Source: Lunularia cruciata
Lineage: Eukaryota; Streptophyta; Marchantiopsida; Lunulariales; Lunulariaceae
DNA length: 64,000 nt
Direction: 5' to 3'
Assembly: GCA_948567375.1 (NCBI GenBank)
Contig: OX419755.1
Location: forward strand, 73,660,944-73,724,943
The position numbers and the translations under genes are program-made. The stretch's first letter is position 1; each line of letters starts with the position of its first letter. The notes beneath the pieces are model-generated. The model was not told the origin of the DNA. It saw nothing but the letters and a program-made list of their open reading frames with translations, and did not search any database. Shown here in pieces: positions 33,901-46,070 of this stretch.

Positions 33901-36096
33901 CCAAGTGCGGAGGAAGAGCTGAAGCAATCTGTTGCTGATCTGATGCCAGCCTGAGCCCTAGTACACACAACCATCCAGTACAAGTGTTACTTCGCCGACT
34001 AATTCGGGGTTGATCTAGAAAGCTGTGACTTGCATTCGCTCAATTTAACAAATCAATCAAGTATTATGCGTGAAAGTTGTTTGAATGATGAGTTTCTCTT
34101 TCTCGAATTTGAGAAAAGTAATTAAGAGATGAAATACTGACATAAAAAAGCGCAACATGACGTAGATAAGGAGTAACGGAAGACCAAAAGGATCAAAGAG
34201 CAAAACTACCGCTGTGGCGTATAATGGGTCCTCCTGATCAAGATAGACTGGAGTCGTACGCTCATGATATTATCAGAATACCCTAATACTATCAAGAATT
34301 GCAAACTAGTATAGCTACCAAATATACCAGCAAGGCGTTGGATGTTGAACAAACCAAGGAGCCTTGTTGACCAACCTTCTCCAAAGTTATTTGCTGCACG
34401 CAGCAGTTTTTCTTGCTCTGCAATTCGAGCTACATTAAGCTTGTCAAGAGTGGCCAGAGCGACAGGCCCCTGCCGGGCGCCAAGTCCGTACACCTTTCGA
34501 GCCTCTGTTATGACCTTCTCAGCGATTTCACATGCTGAACGGACGGCTTCAATTTGCCTCTGCTCCACAGTACCAACAAAGTACATAGTTACAATCCAGG
34601 CCTATGAGCTTCCAATACCTGCGGAACCTTCAACACAAAATCTGAAGCATTCCGCAGGCTTTTGCTGTACACAACGACACAAAAAGACACATTTTACAGT
34701 AACTGAACTTGAGAGTAGCCCACTCTCCCGCGGTCTAATAAGTACTAAGTATGACTGGTAACCCAATAAGAATTGGCACAAACTCTGGAAAATAGCACAA
34801 ACTATGCCTACTTACATGACATGCATAAGGTGATTACTTCGTTAGGGGCGATACTGATGATCGTTTCTCTCACTAGGACAACATGACCACCTGGAGGTAG
34901 TCACCTTGTCGTAGTTGGTCTGCAACGATCCTGAAATTGAGTTCAACAACTCTTGTTGTTGTTCTAGTTGTTGGATGTAATGATTGAAACGGAAACTGGC
35001 AAATTACAAGTTCCCGTCTTAACTAGCCATCATCAACTAACAGAGCATCGAATATCACACCAACAAAGCAAGATGGCACTTGGCACTGATGGCACTCAAA
35101 TGCAATAATGCAATTTCTTTCAAGCAACTGACTGAATATAACGTGCGAACTTGTTATTGCTCTACACGTTCTACAAAAGAGCTTGGTTCTTAACGGCTTC
35201 GATAATTTGACTCCCAACTTCTTATTCATTTGCTTGGTTTTTAAAGCCTCACCACACGATCTTAACCAGCATTGTAGACGATCTACTTATCTGCAGGACT
35301 CACCTGGAGATGATCGGATTGTATATTCATCGTATAACCAGAAAGATTCGCTAATATTTTCTCTTTCATGGCGGCTTCATCGGCTTCCATTTCCGGAAGA
35401 AGCTTTGATGACAACATAATAGGCAAGACTGCAAATCCACAAATATATTCAAGTGTCAATTGTGCAGAGAATTAAAGTGCCAAAAAAGCAGAGTGCTACA
35501 TGGTTATAAATGTACTCTGATTCTATGGAAATGTACATCGGTCATGACCGGTGAGAAGTCCTGAACGGAAATGTAGTCAAGCTCATGTAACCAAATAAAC
35601 GTGTAACAATCGGTGAAAATATTCCACTTACTTGGCGCATTCTCCGCATTGACAGTTTTAGGGTAAATCACAAACATCTTAAGAATGGGCTTCACATCGT
35701 CGATAAGGTTCATCAATTCCAAATTCACCATCGCAAACTGGCCCAGCACCTCCGACCTGATACAAAAAATGATAACCATGCGTAGACGAAATCAACGGAT
35801 ATACACATAGTAAACAAGCAAAACGTGACGAACGCGAGCAGACGATTCCAGCGACGAATTCTGAGACCAAGCGAGTTGTGACCTAGGTTGTCTTGTCTGA
35901 GCACAAACCATTTTAGTGTAGGATTCGTATGGAAAGTATGAAGAATACGTCCGATTGCATTGTGAAGATCCTGCGTTCGTGTCCGCAGGGACGTCAAATT
36001 GAGCTGCTGCAAAACCGGCGCCAAGCTGTCTTTCCCCACAGGCTGTCCCTGACCTGGAGCTTGTTGGACTTGTTGCCCTTGACCTTGAGTTGCCAT
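30955..36096 (-). CDS. MED8: Mediator of RNA polymerase II transcription subunit 8
   Basis: I assemble 13 exons with GT/AG borders: 36096-35909, 35756-35632, 35428-35304, 34919-34905, 34562-34376, 33957-33847, 33704-33634, 33429-33082, 32743-32654, 32434-32354, 31922-31701, 31398-31314 and 31112-30955. They total 1806 nt (601 residues) with no stop and consistent phase. The conserved N-terminal part has LNLTSLRTRTQDLHNAIGRI, FAMVNLELMNLIDDVKPIL, NAENAPILPIMLSSKLLPEM and VITEARKVYGLGARQGP, as in plant MED8. The C-terminal half is Gln-rich, with polyQ tracts in exons 8 to 11. MED8 belongs to the Mediator head module, which links transcription factors to RNA polymerase II. In Arabidopsis the protein is somewhat shorter. 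The 15-nt fourth exon is the least certain part. The start ATG is followed by a Gln-rich leader, as in relatives. Confidence 0.93.
31855..33290 (-). repeat. CAG/CAA repeat tracts encoding polyglutamine in MED8
   Basis: Mixed CAG/CAA runs lie at about 31855-31897, 32354-32434, 33112-33180 and 33255-33282, all inside exons 8, 10 and 11 and in frame for Gln. Gln-rich C-termini are typical of plant MED8. Codon mixing suggests selection for the peptide more than a pure triplet expansion. Confidence 0.8.
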
Positions 36097-37859
36097 ATTC
36101 TCCAGTTTCAAAACAATCCGACACTTTAAACAAATTAGGCGTTCCACAAGTTCGTGTCCCACACGATCTTCTTCTCGGCTCCTGTGCTTTGTGAATAACA
36201 AAGCACAGCGATGTTACGATGCCTTCAAAGCCTCCTTGCAGCAGACTAAATCCACTCTTGTTCCGCCAAAATCTTCACAACGCGCTAAAGGTCCTTCAAG
36301 CCCCCAAAGAAGTAAACTTCTCCACTCCACGGTCCAGTAAAAATTGCCCCATAAATTCTACGTACAGTCGGGTCAATTATCTGCTTGCTTTCTCGCCCAG
36401 CCTTGCCAACGATTCTATTGGCAAAGTCTTCTTCCTCCAACACACCTTCCATCAACAACAACAGGCGATCACGCCAGTCTATGCAATTTGCCTTCCTTCC
36501 ATAGAGTCCATTCCGTCTCCCTTGCTCCTTTCGTTACTAATCACTTACCCGACGGGCCACGCTGATGAGCTCAGACTTAACACTTCACTTTGCATCCGCG
36601 GATGAGCAAGCGAAATCTCTAAGTAGGCCGGAGTCCAGTTTCTCGACCAAGGAGACTGAATGGAGAATCTCATCCCTAAAGGAGACTACTGGCAACATTG
36701 GTAATTCGGGTCGTAATATCTCCCATGTTCTCCACAACACGCAACACGCATTCTTACTTCCATATCAGAGTAGTCTTGGGAGAAAAGAGATTTAAGATTA
36801 GCTCTCCATCTTTAGCAAAGTATCATTATCTCTGACTGGAAGACTGCACATAGAACTGACTTAGAGGTAGTTCCATTGGCAGTCAGACTTAACTGACTCC
36901 ATATTTGGCACTTCGACGTGGCAGAACTCCAAGTGGGCCAAAGGACTGAACCGACCCCCTTGAAGTCTTGATGTGGCTCGTCCTCAGTCCTATGTGGCAA
37001 TGAATTGCACAAACAAGAAAAGTTGAATCCAAGAACATAGCCAGCACTAACTATTCCGAACCTACCAGTCGGAGCAACGTTGTACTTGGAAGTCGGTTTA
37101 GTCTCCTTCCAACGTGGTTAACTCGGAGAGCCAAATATGGGTCTTTCTCTGGTTCTATGGATCTACATATTCTTATCGCAGTTACATCATCTCACTCTGT
37201 GTTTAACTAAGTGTATAAGTGGAGTTGATCACTTTATTTTAGAAAAAAGTATAATATAGATTGAACTGTGTTAAATTTAAAGAACGACTCGAATGGGATA
37301 ACAAGAAGGATGGGAAGATCTTATGAAGCTCGCACGAAGAAAATATTGCGAAATAGAATGGTGCTAAATACAAGCCGCACTTTATGTGTTCTACATGGTC
37401 ACCTTTTTCCTTTATGTACACTAAATAATTTATAAAATATTGGAATATCCATTTAAGTAAAAAATTATATTTTAACGTACATCACTTAACTTAATGTGAT
37501 TGTTCTCCTCTTGAATGAAACTCGATCATTGAAAAACCACAACTTATTTTAATTGTTATTTTATAGATTGCACCAACAAGTAATATTTTTTGTCAAGCAA
37601 TAGACATCCATAGTGGAAACAACCAGTATGAAGTACCTTACAAAGTAATATCCCTTTAGCATAGTAAGTTCTAACCCAATCCTTGACAAACTTGGCAAAC
37701 AACATATCTTTAGTTTCATATTACTCCAAAGCTAAAGGAATAAAGAGGTGATCTCACTATATACTTGTTATATTTGGTGACCTTGGTTATTATGCTCCAC
37801 TCAACCATCTAAAAATATATATAATTATCTTTTATAAAAATTACATTGTAGATGTGATT
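36097..37859. other. MED8 upstream region and AT-rich spacer
   Basis: The first few hundred bases should contain the MED8 promoter, but I found no clear TATA box. Open stretches at 36219-36605 and 36565-36795 are not supported as genes. From about 37200 to 37850 the DNA is AT-rich without recognisable elements, ending at the start of family A copy A3. Confidence 0.5.
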
Positions 37860-40759
37860 TGTCATGACATTTGCAATGTCGAAGCTAGTTGCTCGAACGC
37901 TGGAGTGATAGTCTTGGCGGTCAGAGTTATATTTATAGTTGCTTAGAGAAATCTAGCAAAGACAAGATTTTGTATTAGTGCTATAGATCACATCATGGGA
38001 CCCACCATCACTTGCACCATTTGCACCATTAGATGTATCATCATTGATGTTGCTAAGGTTGGAGATCCAAGTCAAGTAAAGGGGTATATCTTCACAGTGC
38101 AACTCCAAAGGGCTAACCTTTTTGATGTTGAGTGTGGATTGACAAGCTGAAGAGCTTGCCCGAGTTCCACAAAAGGCTAAAAGGAGCCTACATATGAGGC
38201 ATATACTCACGTGAGACAATTTATCAGTTTCACTCAAGGAGACATTGAGGCCCAAGCAATCCAATTTTGATATAGGATCCTGGACAGGAGTTGTGGCATA
38301 TAGTATGTGATGTCATGTTGTTGCAAACTACATCACCTACTCTGATGGTGGTCTTTAGTTTGGTTGAGCACATTGAGTTTAACATGGTGAAGGAGAGAGT
38401 GGTGAAATTTGGATTTGATAGAGAGACCTCATCCACAATTATTTCTTCTTCTAGAGTATAGTAGAGTGCACCACATTATGTTGGCTTTTGAGTGTAGAGT
38501 GAAAAATCTTATGGAGCGAGTGGAGTGCCTAGTGCAGCTAGACCCTTATCTTCATTTTTGGGTTAATAGTAGCCAAGAATGATAGTGCAATTAGACCCTT
38601 ATCTTCATTCTTGGGTTAATAGTAGCCAATGAATGATGGTGTTGCTTTTTGGACTTGTGGTGGACCTCACCACAAGAGAGTGTGCACTCAAGGTAATGGA
38701 CATGATACCTCTAGTGCATCATAGCCAACACAAAGATAGTGTGACCATTGCCACAGATTTGGTCACACCAGTGACCAATGCTTTGACCTCCACCTAGAGT
38801 TATAGAGTGATAGGGCTATTATGGCAAGTGGTAGAGGAGCCCCAGGTCATGGAGGTTGAGGAAGTAGCAATGGTGGTAGAGGATCCACACTTGGTAGGGA
38901 CCCAATACCTACTCTTGCTTCTTGTACAACCATGGTTACTCTGATTGAGCAATTGAAACAAAGATTAACTAGCATGGCCATAGCTTAGAGGATATAAGAT
39001 TCAAGTGCTAAAGCTTCCACTTCTTATGTTGGTGATATAGATATCTTGGACTTTTTGTGCATAGTAACATAATTAGATGCATATGTTGTAGGGATAGGAG
39101 TATAATATGTACCCTAGAGCATAGAGGGGTATAAATGGAGTTAGACTCATAGATGAGAAGATGGTAGATAGGTTAGACTTCCCTAATCTCACACTCTCTA
39201 AGGCATTATAGACAACATCCATGGCTCCTAAACATCCAAGTGTAGGTGTGCTAGGTGGTAATGGAGTGCATGATGGACTAGATACTAGTCAACCACTTGC
39301 TACAACACAGGTTGAGTCTAATATGAGGTTGAGAGTGGCTCAATTGATTGTGCACTTCCTTTTGTTCTCAACAATAAAATGTTTACATTGGGAATTTAGC
39401 CAACTCTAGTATTTTGGTTGGCAACAACACTTTGTGAGGGTAGGGATGATGTCATTCCTACTTCTAGAGTAGAGGTGGTTGATAGTGGAGTTGGCTTGGT
39501 TGATGAGCATAGGATCCATTCAACAACCAATGGTTTATGGCAAGTAGCAAAAGCTACGTTGGAAGAGTTACCAACTAGACCTGCCTTAAAGTGAGTTTGG
39601 TTCACACATGTAGTTACCCTCTTGGACAACCAAAGTGCAATTTTCTATATGGTGGGACTTTCATTGAAGGTCTATACACAACAAAAGGTCTAATTACACT
39701 CTATTATGTAGCTCCATATGTTTGGGGAAGGTTGTAATTGTTAGTCTTGGGCTACAAAAGACCAATGTGGGAAGGTATCTATTTCAGATCCAAACATCTC
39801 TAAGGGGTGGTTCTACACAATATATCATATGTGGAGAGCTCATTGTCTAGATTCAGCCCGATCATCTGATTGATAGCTTTGTGGAGAGAGCTCAGGCCAT
39901 TGCAACAATGATAGAGTCATATGATGTGCTAGGTGGTGGAGTATTGTTATATCTTATGAGTTTCATGATTGACTATTGGGAGGAGACAACTTCCTATAAG
40001 CCAAGTTAGCAATAAGATAAGAGATAGGTATGTTGTCTAGCGATGCGCTTTAGTTGTGGTTGTCTTATTTCATTACAATCAAGGACCATAGCATCAGTTT
40101 CAGCTTTTAGGGCTTTGTTACTTGGCCTAATGACTTATTAGAGGAGAATGCCCATGTGGAGAATACCCTAGTACTACTCAAATTTGGATATTACTCAAAT
40201 TTGGAGTACAAGTGGGATTGGTCTATCCACCTTGGTTGTTCCATTGTGGAGTTTTGAGGAAGCATTATAGTATCATGCGGATTAGTTGGTGCAATAGGCT
40301 TGGAGTGGAGTCTTTGTACCACCAAGAGACCAATGTGAGAATGAGCTTCTAGAGTCTATTATCTTGTCATCTTTGGATACCATACTTATTGCATGGCAGT
40401 ATCCAATAGAAGGAGTATGTATATTGGATCCTTGTTCTAGTGTGTTTTGAGAGGTGTTACATATACTCCAACATCTCTAAGTTCATCAATCTATTTCTCC
40501 AACCTAAATTTTTTAGAACATCCCTTTGATAGGTAAATCTTGCACATAGGTGATAGTAAGTACAAATTAGGTCCATTTATGGATGGGACCTGCTATGTTA
40601 TTGGATGTAACCAATTGGATCATGAGTCTATCATCTTTGTCTTTGGTTAGCAATGTGCCTATGATGGGATTCAATAGCTAGCCCACCTTATTGTTGATGA
40701 TATTATGGATATTATGTGCAAGTTTCAAATAATGGTAGTGGTAGATAGGTCACCTATGG
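37860..40759 (+). mobile_element. Family A copy A3, left part (LTR, gag, protease, truncated methyltransferase)
   Basis: It begins TGTCATGACATTTG (37860), matching the A2 5' LTR start. The LTR runs to about 38130 and is joined directly to mid-gag, so the LTR end, leader and gag N-terminus are deleted. Gag has FISFTQGDIEAQAIQF and an intact zinc knuckle CDHCHRFGHTSDQC (about 38729-38770). A protease region follows (39220-40430). The methyltransferase lacks motifs I to IV (see finding). At 40759 the copy is interrupted by D2 and resumes at 53407. Confidence 0.82.
38535..38640 (+). repeat. Two-copy ~53-bp tandem repeat in A3 gag
   Basis: The stretch TAGACCCTTATCTTCATT followed by CTTGGGTTAATAGTAGCCAA occurs twice in tandem with few differences. 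Copy A2 has one copy at the matching place, so the duplication arose in A3 or its lineage. Confidence 0.7.
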
Positions 40760-41147
40760 TCTAAAAGACCAAGACCAAGGAGAGAAATAAGAGAATGGAA
40801 GATCACATTGGGACACTTGAGTGTGAGAAACACCAAATGCCTAGCATGAGCTTTGGCTTTGTTATTTATAAGGAGCATACAAGGCTCTTGAGAAGCTTCT
40901 CAAGAAGTTTCCTTGAGCCACTTTCTTGGAATGCAAGCCAAGTTAACCAAGAAGTTTCCTTTTAGAAACCGCCTGCTTGGCATGCAAGCTAAGCTAGTTG
41001 GAAGCTTCTAGAAGCTACCTACTTGGAGCACAAGCTAATCTAGACAAGATGCTTCTTAGATAATTCTAGAATATTCTAGGCTAATTTGGTCTATCCACTA
41101 CTTTGTTAGCCTTAACTAACTTCATTGCTAAACTACATATTGTTATA
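40760..41147 (-). repeat. 3' LTR of D2
   Basis: It is 388 bp and matches the D1 LTRs. On the plus strand it runs from TCTAAAAGACCAAGACC to CATATTGTTATA. A polypurine tract (minus GGTGGGGGAATA) adjoins it at 41148. It contains GAAGCTTC-type heat-shock-like motifs. Confidence 0.8.
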
Positions 41148-41711
41148 TATTCCCCCACCGCTACTTGGTGATGTCCTCACTGCCATTGAATCTTCAAACT
41201 CCAAGATGGCCAATTGTGTATTCTAGAGATGAGAAAGAGGTTCCCATGTGGCATCATGAAGGGGATACCCTTTTCAAAGGACCTTGTACTCCATATGTTG
41301 TCGACAACCTTGTTGAATGTGGCAACATGTAAGAATACTATCAACTTTGTACTCCTCATGATCATTGATAGGGACAAGAGGAGGAGGACGTTGGGCACAC
41401 AAGGAAAAAGAAGATGGGTTAGGAGCACAAGGTTTCTACTTAGAAAAGTGAAAGACAGGGTGCATGCACATATGACAAGGCAAGGCAAGTCAATAAGCAA
41501 TAAGAGAGATGATTTGGATGACATCAAAGGGTATTGTCCAATCCAATTAGGGGCAAGTTTATGAACTTGAGTATCAAGTGGGAGGGATGGGTTACTAGAG
41601 GAGAGCATGACCTTATCACCAACTTGAAAGGTGAAATCATGATAATGGTGGTCTACATATTGTTTCTATCGATTCTAAACAATAAGGAGATGAGATTTGG
41701 CTTGTTAGATG
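41148..41711 (-). pseudogene. D2 integrase tail and chromodomain
   Basis: The minus-strand reading has the integrase C-terminus (FKVGDKVML-like, LSSSNPSLPLDTQ, NWIGQYP). A chromodomain follows, with TKLIV and a frame change, then EYKVLWKGYPLHDATWEPLSHL-like residues and a C-terminal SPSSGGG. Chromodomains bind methylated histone H3, and in chromoviruses they direct integration to heterochromatin. Frame changes near 41350 break it. It is cut on the upstream side by D1 at 41711/48036. Confidence 0.75.
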
Positions 41712-41716
41712 GATTG

Positions 41717-42141
41717 TGTGACAATATGGAGTTTAGCAACGTAGTTAGTAAGGCTAATGGAGTAGAGAATAAGCCAAATTAGCCTAGAATATTCTAGAAG
41801 GATCTAAGAAAATTCAAGGGAAGCTTCCCAACTAGTTAACTTGTGCTCCAAGCAAGTAGTTTCTAGAAGGAAGCTTCTAGAAGCTTCTAACTAGTTTAGT
41901 ATGCACGCCAAGTAGGTGGCTTCTACAAGGAAGCTTCTTGAGAAGGTTCTTGTTTAACTTGGCTTGCACTCTAAGAAATCAACTCAAGGAAGCTTCTTGA
42001 GAAGTTTCTCAAGGGTCTTGTATGTTACCTATAAATACCAAAGCTGAAGCTCATGCTAGGCATTTGGAGTTTTCCCTCATTCAAGTGTTCCAATGTGAGT
42101 TTCCATTCTCCTATTTCTCTCCTTGGTCTTGGTCTTTTACA
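41717..42141 (+). repeat. 5' LTR of D1
   Basis: It runs from TGTGACAATATGG to GGTCTTTTACA. The TATA box CTATAAATACC is at 42029-42039. Upstream lie clustered GAA/TTC motifs, including GAAGCTTCTAGAAGCTTC at 41870-41887, which is a four-unit perfect heat-shock element (GAAnnTTCnnGAAnnTTC). Confidence 0.88.
41870..41887 (+). promoter_or_regulatory. Heat-shock-element-like array in the D1 5' LTR
   Basis: GAAGCTTCTAGAAGCTTC reads GAA-gc-TTC-ta-GAA-gc-TTC, four alternating units with 2-bp spacing, about 140 bp upstream of the TATA box. Further GAA/TTC pairs lie at 41820-41827, 41861-41868 and 41930-42010. Heat-shock factors bind this arrangement. Activity is inferred. Confidence 0.6.
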
Positions 42142-42509
42142 TTGGTCTCAGAGCAAGAATAGGATGGATGGAATTTATGGACCACCAAATCCACTTCCAC
42201 CAAACTATTGGGATTTTCATGTCTAGATATTACCCAAGCATCGTTTCACACAATTCATCACTTCACGCTTTGGGTAGGATTTTCTACATATGATCATTGT
42301 GTTTGAGGAACCCTTGATACTTTTGGTTGTAACTTATGGAGAACGGTGGACGTGATGCATCTATGTGCTAATCAATTAGATAAAGTGCGAGTAGTGGGAT
42401 AGAGTAGTAGCTATGGTAGAAATATTGGACGTTATCCTTGCAATGTAGTAAGAAATCAAGCCCCTTACTCGATTGCTGGATGAACAAGATCAACAACAAC
42501 GAGAGCATA

Positions 42510-43320
42510 TAGAGAGAGCGCCAATTCAAGATAGAAAAGATCACATTTGATTTCCAAAACCCGAAGTGTTTGGAGGCAAGAATCTTTCAAGCGCAGTGGA
42601 GAATTTTGTGTTTGACTGCAAATGTTACATTGAAGCCACCAATCTATAAGATGAATGGAAATAGATTCTCTTAGCCTCTAGCCAATTAGATAGTGTGGTA
42701 AAACTTTGCTATTGATTTTGAGTAGAGCAAGTTGAACAACATATTGTTGCACCAGTTTTGACATGGGCAGTGTTCAAGGATACAATATTGAGTCGGTTTC
42801 AAACTATAAATGCCACTTGAGCCACACAAGATAAATTGGCGGAGTTGAAACAAGTTGGCTCAGTAAGGAGTTACATCACACAATTTCAAAACATCATCAT
42901 GCAGATTCCAAATATACAAGAAGGTGAAGATTTGGATCAATTTGTGTGGGGATTGAAATCACGAACCAAATTGGAGGTGACCATGCAAGAACCATAAAAT
43001 GTAGAAGAAGCTATGCAATTGGCTGAGCGCTTTGATTCCTTGGTTGCAACAACTTGGTCTTGACCTCGACCTACACAAGGCCTACCAATACACTATGCAC
43101 GGGTGGAAGAACTAGCACCAATGGAGATTGATGTTATCCAATGAAGACCACTTGGTACAATGGATAGAGAAAGATTGCTACAAAATGGAGGTTGTTTTTA
43201 TTGTTGCCAAGTTGGACATTGCATTGCTGAATGCACACTTAGGAATGAGAGACCTCAACAAGTTGCTCAGATAGAGATTGTGGAATAGAATGATCAAGGA
43301 AACAAGGAATCCTAGTAGTA
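42510..43320 (+). pseudogene. D1 gag
   Basis: With several stops, the plus-strand frame reads PKPEVFGGKNLSSAVENF, ATQDKLAELKQVGSVRSY, FVWGLKSRTKLEV and EEAMQLAERFDSL. This is a Ty3/gypsy capsid region. A zinc knuckle, CFYCCQVGHCIAEC, lies at about 43193-43234 and fits C-x2-C-x4-H-x4-C. Gag forms the particle that packages element RNA. It is followed directly by the protease, as expected for a gag-pol polyprotein. Confidence 0.8.
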
Positions 43321-43344
43321 GATTTTGAGTCACCTATTGGGAGC

Positions 43345-43969
43345 TTGATTAGTTCCAATGGGATTGAAGGCTCAAATTATGCAAGTTTGCTTCACTTGCA
43401 AGGTACAATATCTAATCGGAGTTGTAGGATTTTGGTTGATTTTGGAAGTTTAGAGAATTGCATATCTATGCAAGTGGCAAAGGAATTGGGTATTTTTATC
43501 AAACCAATGTTTGGAAGTAGTTTGATGATGGCGGATGATAGAAAGGGTTCTGCATTCTGCACCTCGTATCCTGTTACCTTCAAGATTGGGAAGGAATATT
43601 TGGAGTGTATGAGGTTTGTAGTAGCACCTCTACACTATGATATCATTGAAGGTCTACCTTGGCTTGAACATCATAAGGTTCTGTTTGATTGGACCCAATG
43701 ACAAATTCAAGTACAACACCAAGGTAGGAATTTTTGATTAGGTTGTTTGGCACCTCTAAGTAAGACACCTAAGAATAGTCAGTCCCAAGATGGGAAGTTT
43801 GCCAAGAAGGCAAACCATGGAGCAAGCTTGGAAGACAAATGAGTCCCTAGAAGGGAAGTTTGTTAGTAAAGTAGCCATAAAGCAAGCTTTGGAGGAAGAT
43901 AAGTTTGTATTCACGATGTGGATCAAGCTGATTGCACAAGAACAATCTAAGGAGGACCAAGAGCCTCAT
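43345..43969 (+). pseudogene. D1 protease and repeat linker, broken by a solo LTR
   Basis: The open stretch 43345-43701 is a retropepsin. CRILVDFGSLENCIS carries the active-site loop with Phe in place of the usual Ser or Thr in D-S/T-G, and IIEGLPWLEHHKV is the typical C-terminal part. Between 43785 and 43915 there are two copies of a 22-residue linker repeat (GKF...KA...QALEED). The linker ends at SKEDQEPH, where the family E solo LTR is inserted. The coding sequence resumes at 44707 with QAMVDWIVQEF. The active-site change and stops make it inactive. Confidence 0.78.
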
Positions 43970-44711
43970 TGTAATACTCTGAGGACAAGAGAAGAGAGAA
44001 AACACAGATTGCACATTCAAATATTCAATGCCCCAAAAGAGCACCTTTTCTTTATTATATAGACAAAGAGGATCTCCTCCAAGGAAGCTCCACCATAGGA
44101 TTAGGGACACAGATAGGTGACATGTCAGCAAGCTCCACCTTTGGATTACTTACTTGGATAGGTGACATGTCTGGTCTAGGTCCTATTTGGTTGGTCAAAC
44201 AAGCTTTGACCAGAGGGAATCTTTTAGGGAATCTTCTTGTAGGAATCTCAAAATCACATAAGGTACCATTGGAAAGCTCTTGATGAGACAAAGCAGGGGG
44301 GAAGGCCAGCCTTTCCTCCACTGGGAAGGAGGAGGGAATCTGCACATTTTCAAGGCCTAATTCATCCGTTTAGACCTCTGAAATTGCCTTCAAAGATTTC
44401 AGGCATATTTCGGTTCCTACTCTATTAGTAGAAGTCCCCTTTTGGTGATACCTCTTTCTGATCTGTTTTGTCTATCATGTGTAACATCCTTCTAAATGTT
44501 ACCAAACCAATTCTCACCTTTAAATCATATGTCTAGCTATTGGTTCTAAGGTTCGCAAGTCTATTTTGGTTTCTGCCCTATTAGTATAAGTACTCTTTTG
44601 GTGATACTTCTATCTTGTCTATTTTGACCATCATATCTAACATCATTCTAGATGTTACCAAACCAAATTTCACATCTAGATCATATGGCTAGCCTTTGGT
44701 ATTACACTCAT
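43965..44711 (-). mobile_element. Family E solo LTR in D1, target duplication CTCAT
   Basis: The 737-bp LTR lies at 43970-44706, with minus-strand ends TGTAATACC and GTATTACA. CTCAT flanks both sides (43965-43969 and 44707-44711). The related element D2 has an uninterrupted version of the site near 51140-51165, which serves as an empty site. The LTR contains a TATA-like TATATAATAAAG (minus) and two diverged ~165-bp tandem units in its upstream half. Confidence 0.93.
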
Positions 44712-46070
44712 CAAGCAATGGTTGATTGGATAGTTCAAGAGTTTGCGGATGTGTTTCCGGATGATCTGCCAAAGGGATTACCCTTTGATCAAGGTATGCC
44801 CTTCAAGATCAAGTTATTGCTAAGGAGTACTCTAGTGAGTAGACCAATATATTGGCTCTCACTAAAGGAGTTGTAGGAGTTGCGAACAACACTTATAGAG
44901 TTGTTAATGAAGGATTTCATACGACATAGTACCTCTCCTTGGGGAGCACCGGTACTATTTGTTCCAAAAAAGGATGGAGGACTTTGTTTCTATATTGATT
45001 ATCGTGGGCTCAATAAGCAAACCGTGAAGAATGCATATCCCTTGCCTTGGATCAATGACTTGCTTGATCAACTAAGTGGAGCATGCTACTTTTCCAAGCT
45101 GGATCTTTGCAGCAGCTATTGGCAAATTCCTATTGAAAGAAAAGATGTGCAAAAGATAACCTTTTGCAAAAGGTATGGGCATTTTGAGTGGAGAGTTCTA
45201 CCTTTGGGACTCACTAATGCTCCAGCAGTCTTCATGGATCAGATGCATCGAGTGTTGGAGGGACTATTGGATTGATCCGTGGTGGTGTTCTTGGATGATA
45301 TCTTAATCTATAGCAAGACAAAGGCTAAACACGTGAATCATGTGCGAGAAGTCCTAAGATGACTATGACAATGGAAATTTTACTACAAGAAGTCAAAGTG
45401 TGCCTTTTGGCAGAAGGAGGTTACCTTCTTGGATCATAAGATCTCATTAGAGGGGATCAAGATGGAAGAAGAGAAGATCAAGGCCATTACTAATTGGCCT
45501 CCTCCAAAGGATGCTATAAAAGTACGAGCATTCAATTGATTGGCCAGTTTTTTCCGATGGTTCATCCACTATTATGCTCATGTGGTTGCACCATTGACTA
45601 ACCTCTTGGGAAAGAACTCAAGCTTCCAATGGACCACCAAGCATGAAGAAGCATTCTAGAAGTTAAAGCATATGGTGTCTTCAAGACCCATTCTTCTAAC
45701 CATATGATCCTCAACTACCTTGTGTGGTTGATTTTGATACTTCTCACTTTGCAATTGGAGTTGTGTTGCAATAGGAATTCCTAGATGGAGTTACATCCCA
45801 TTGCCTTTGTGTCTCACCGACTAAATACAACTGAAAGAAATTACTCTACTCAAGATTGGGAACAACTTGCAATGGTATATGCCACCAAGGTATGGAGGCA
45901 TTACCTCTTGGGACAACTAGTGGTCATGCAAACTGATCACAAGCCATTGTTGCAGACCTTACACTTGGAACACATGAAGAGTCGACATCATCAATGGGAA
46001 GAGGAACTCTAATTTTTTGACATCAAACTTGAGTACAAACCAGGTTGGTTCCATATCATCCCTGATGCTC
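44712..46070 (+). pseudogene. D1 reverse transcriptase and RNase H
   Basis: RT begins at about 44716 (QEFADVFPDDLPKGLP), then [36 protein letters not shown] and [14 protein letters not shown]. The catalytic FLDDILIYS (an xxDD box) is at about 45290, and HKISLEGIKMEEEKI is the thumb. RNase H is at 45700-46060, with DWEQLAMVYATKVWRHYL and TDHKPLLQTL. Stops interrupt at 44873, 45272, 45359 and others. The enzyme would copy element RNA into DNA. The sequence is typical of plant chromoviruses. Confidence 0.88.

Noticed and set aside
36219-36605. 128-codon open stretch upstream of MED8
   Set aside because: It has no domain or splice support, and an overlapping second frame is also open. It lies in the MED8 promoter region.
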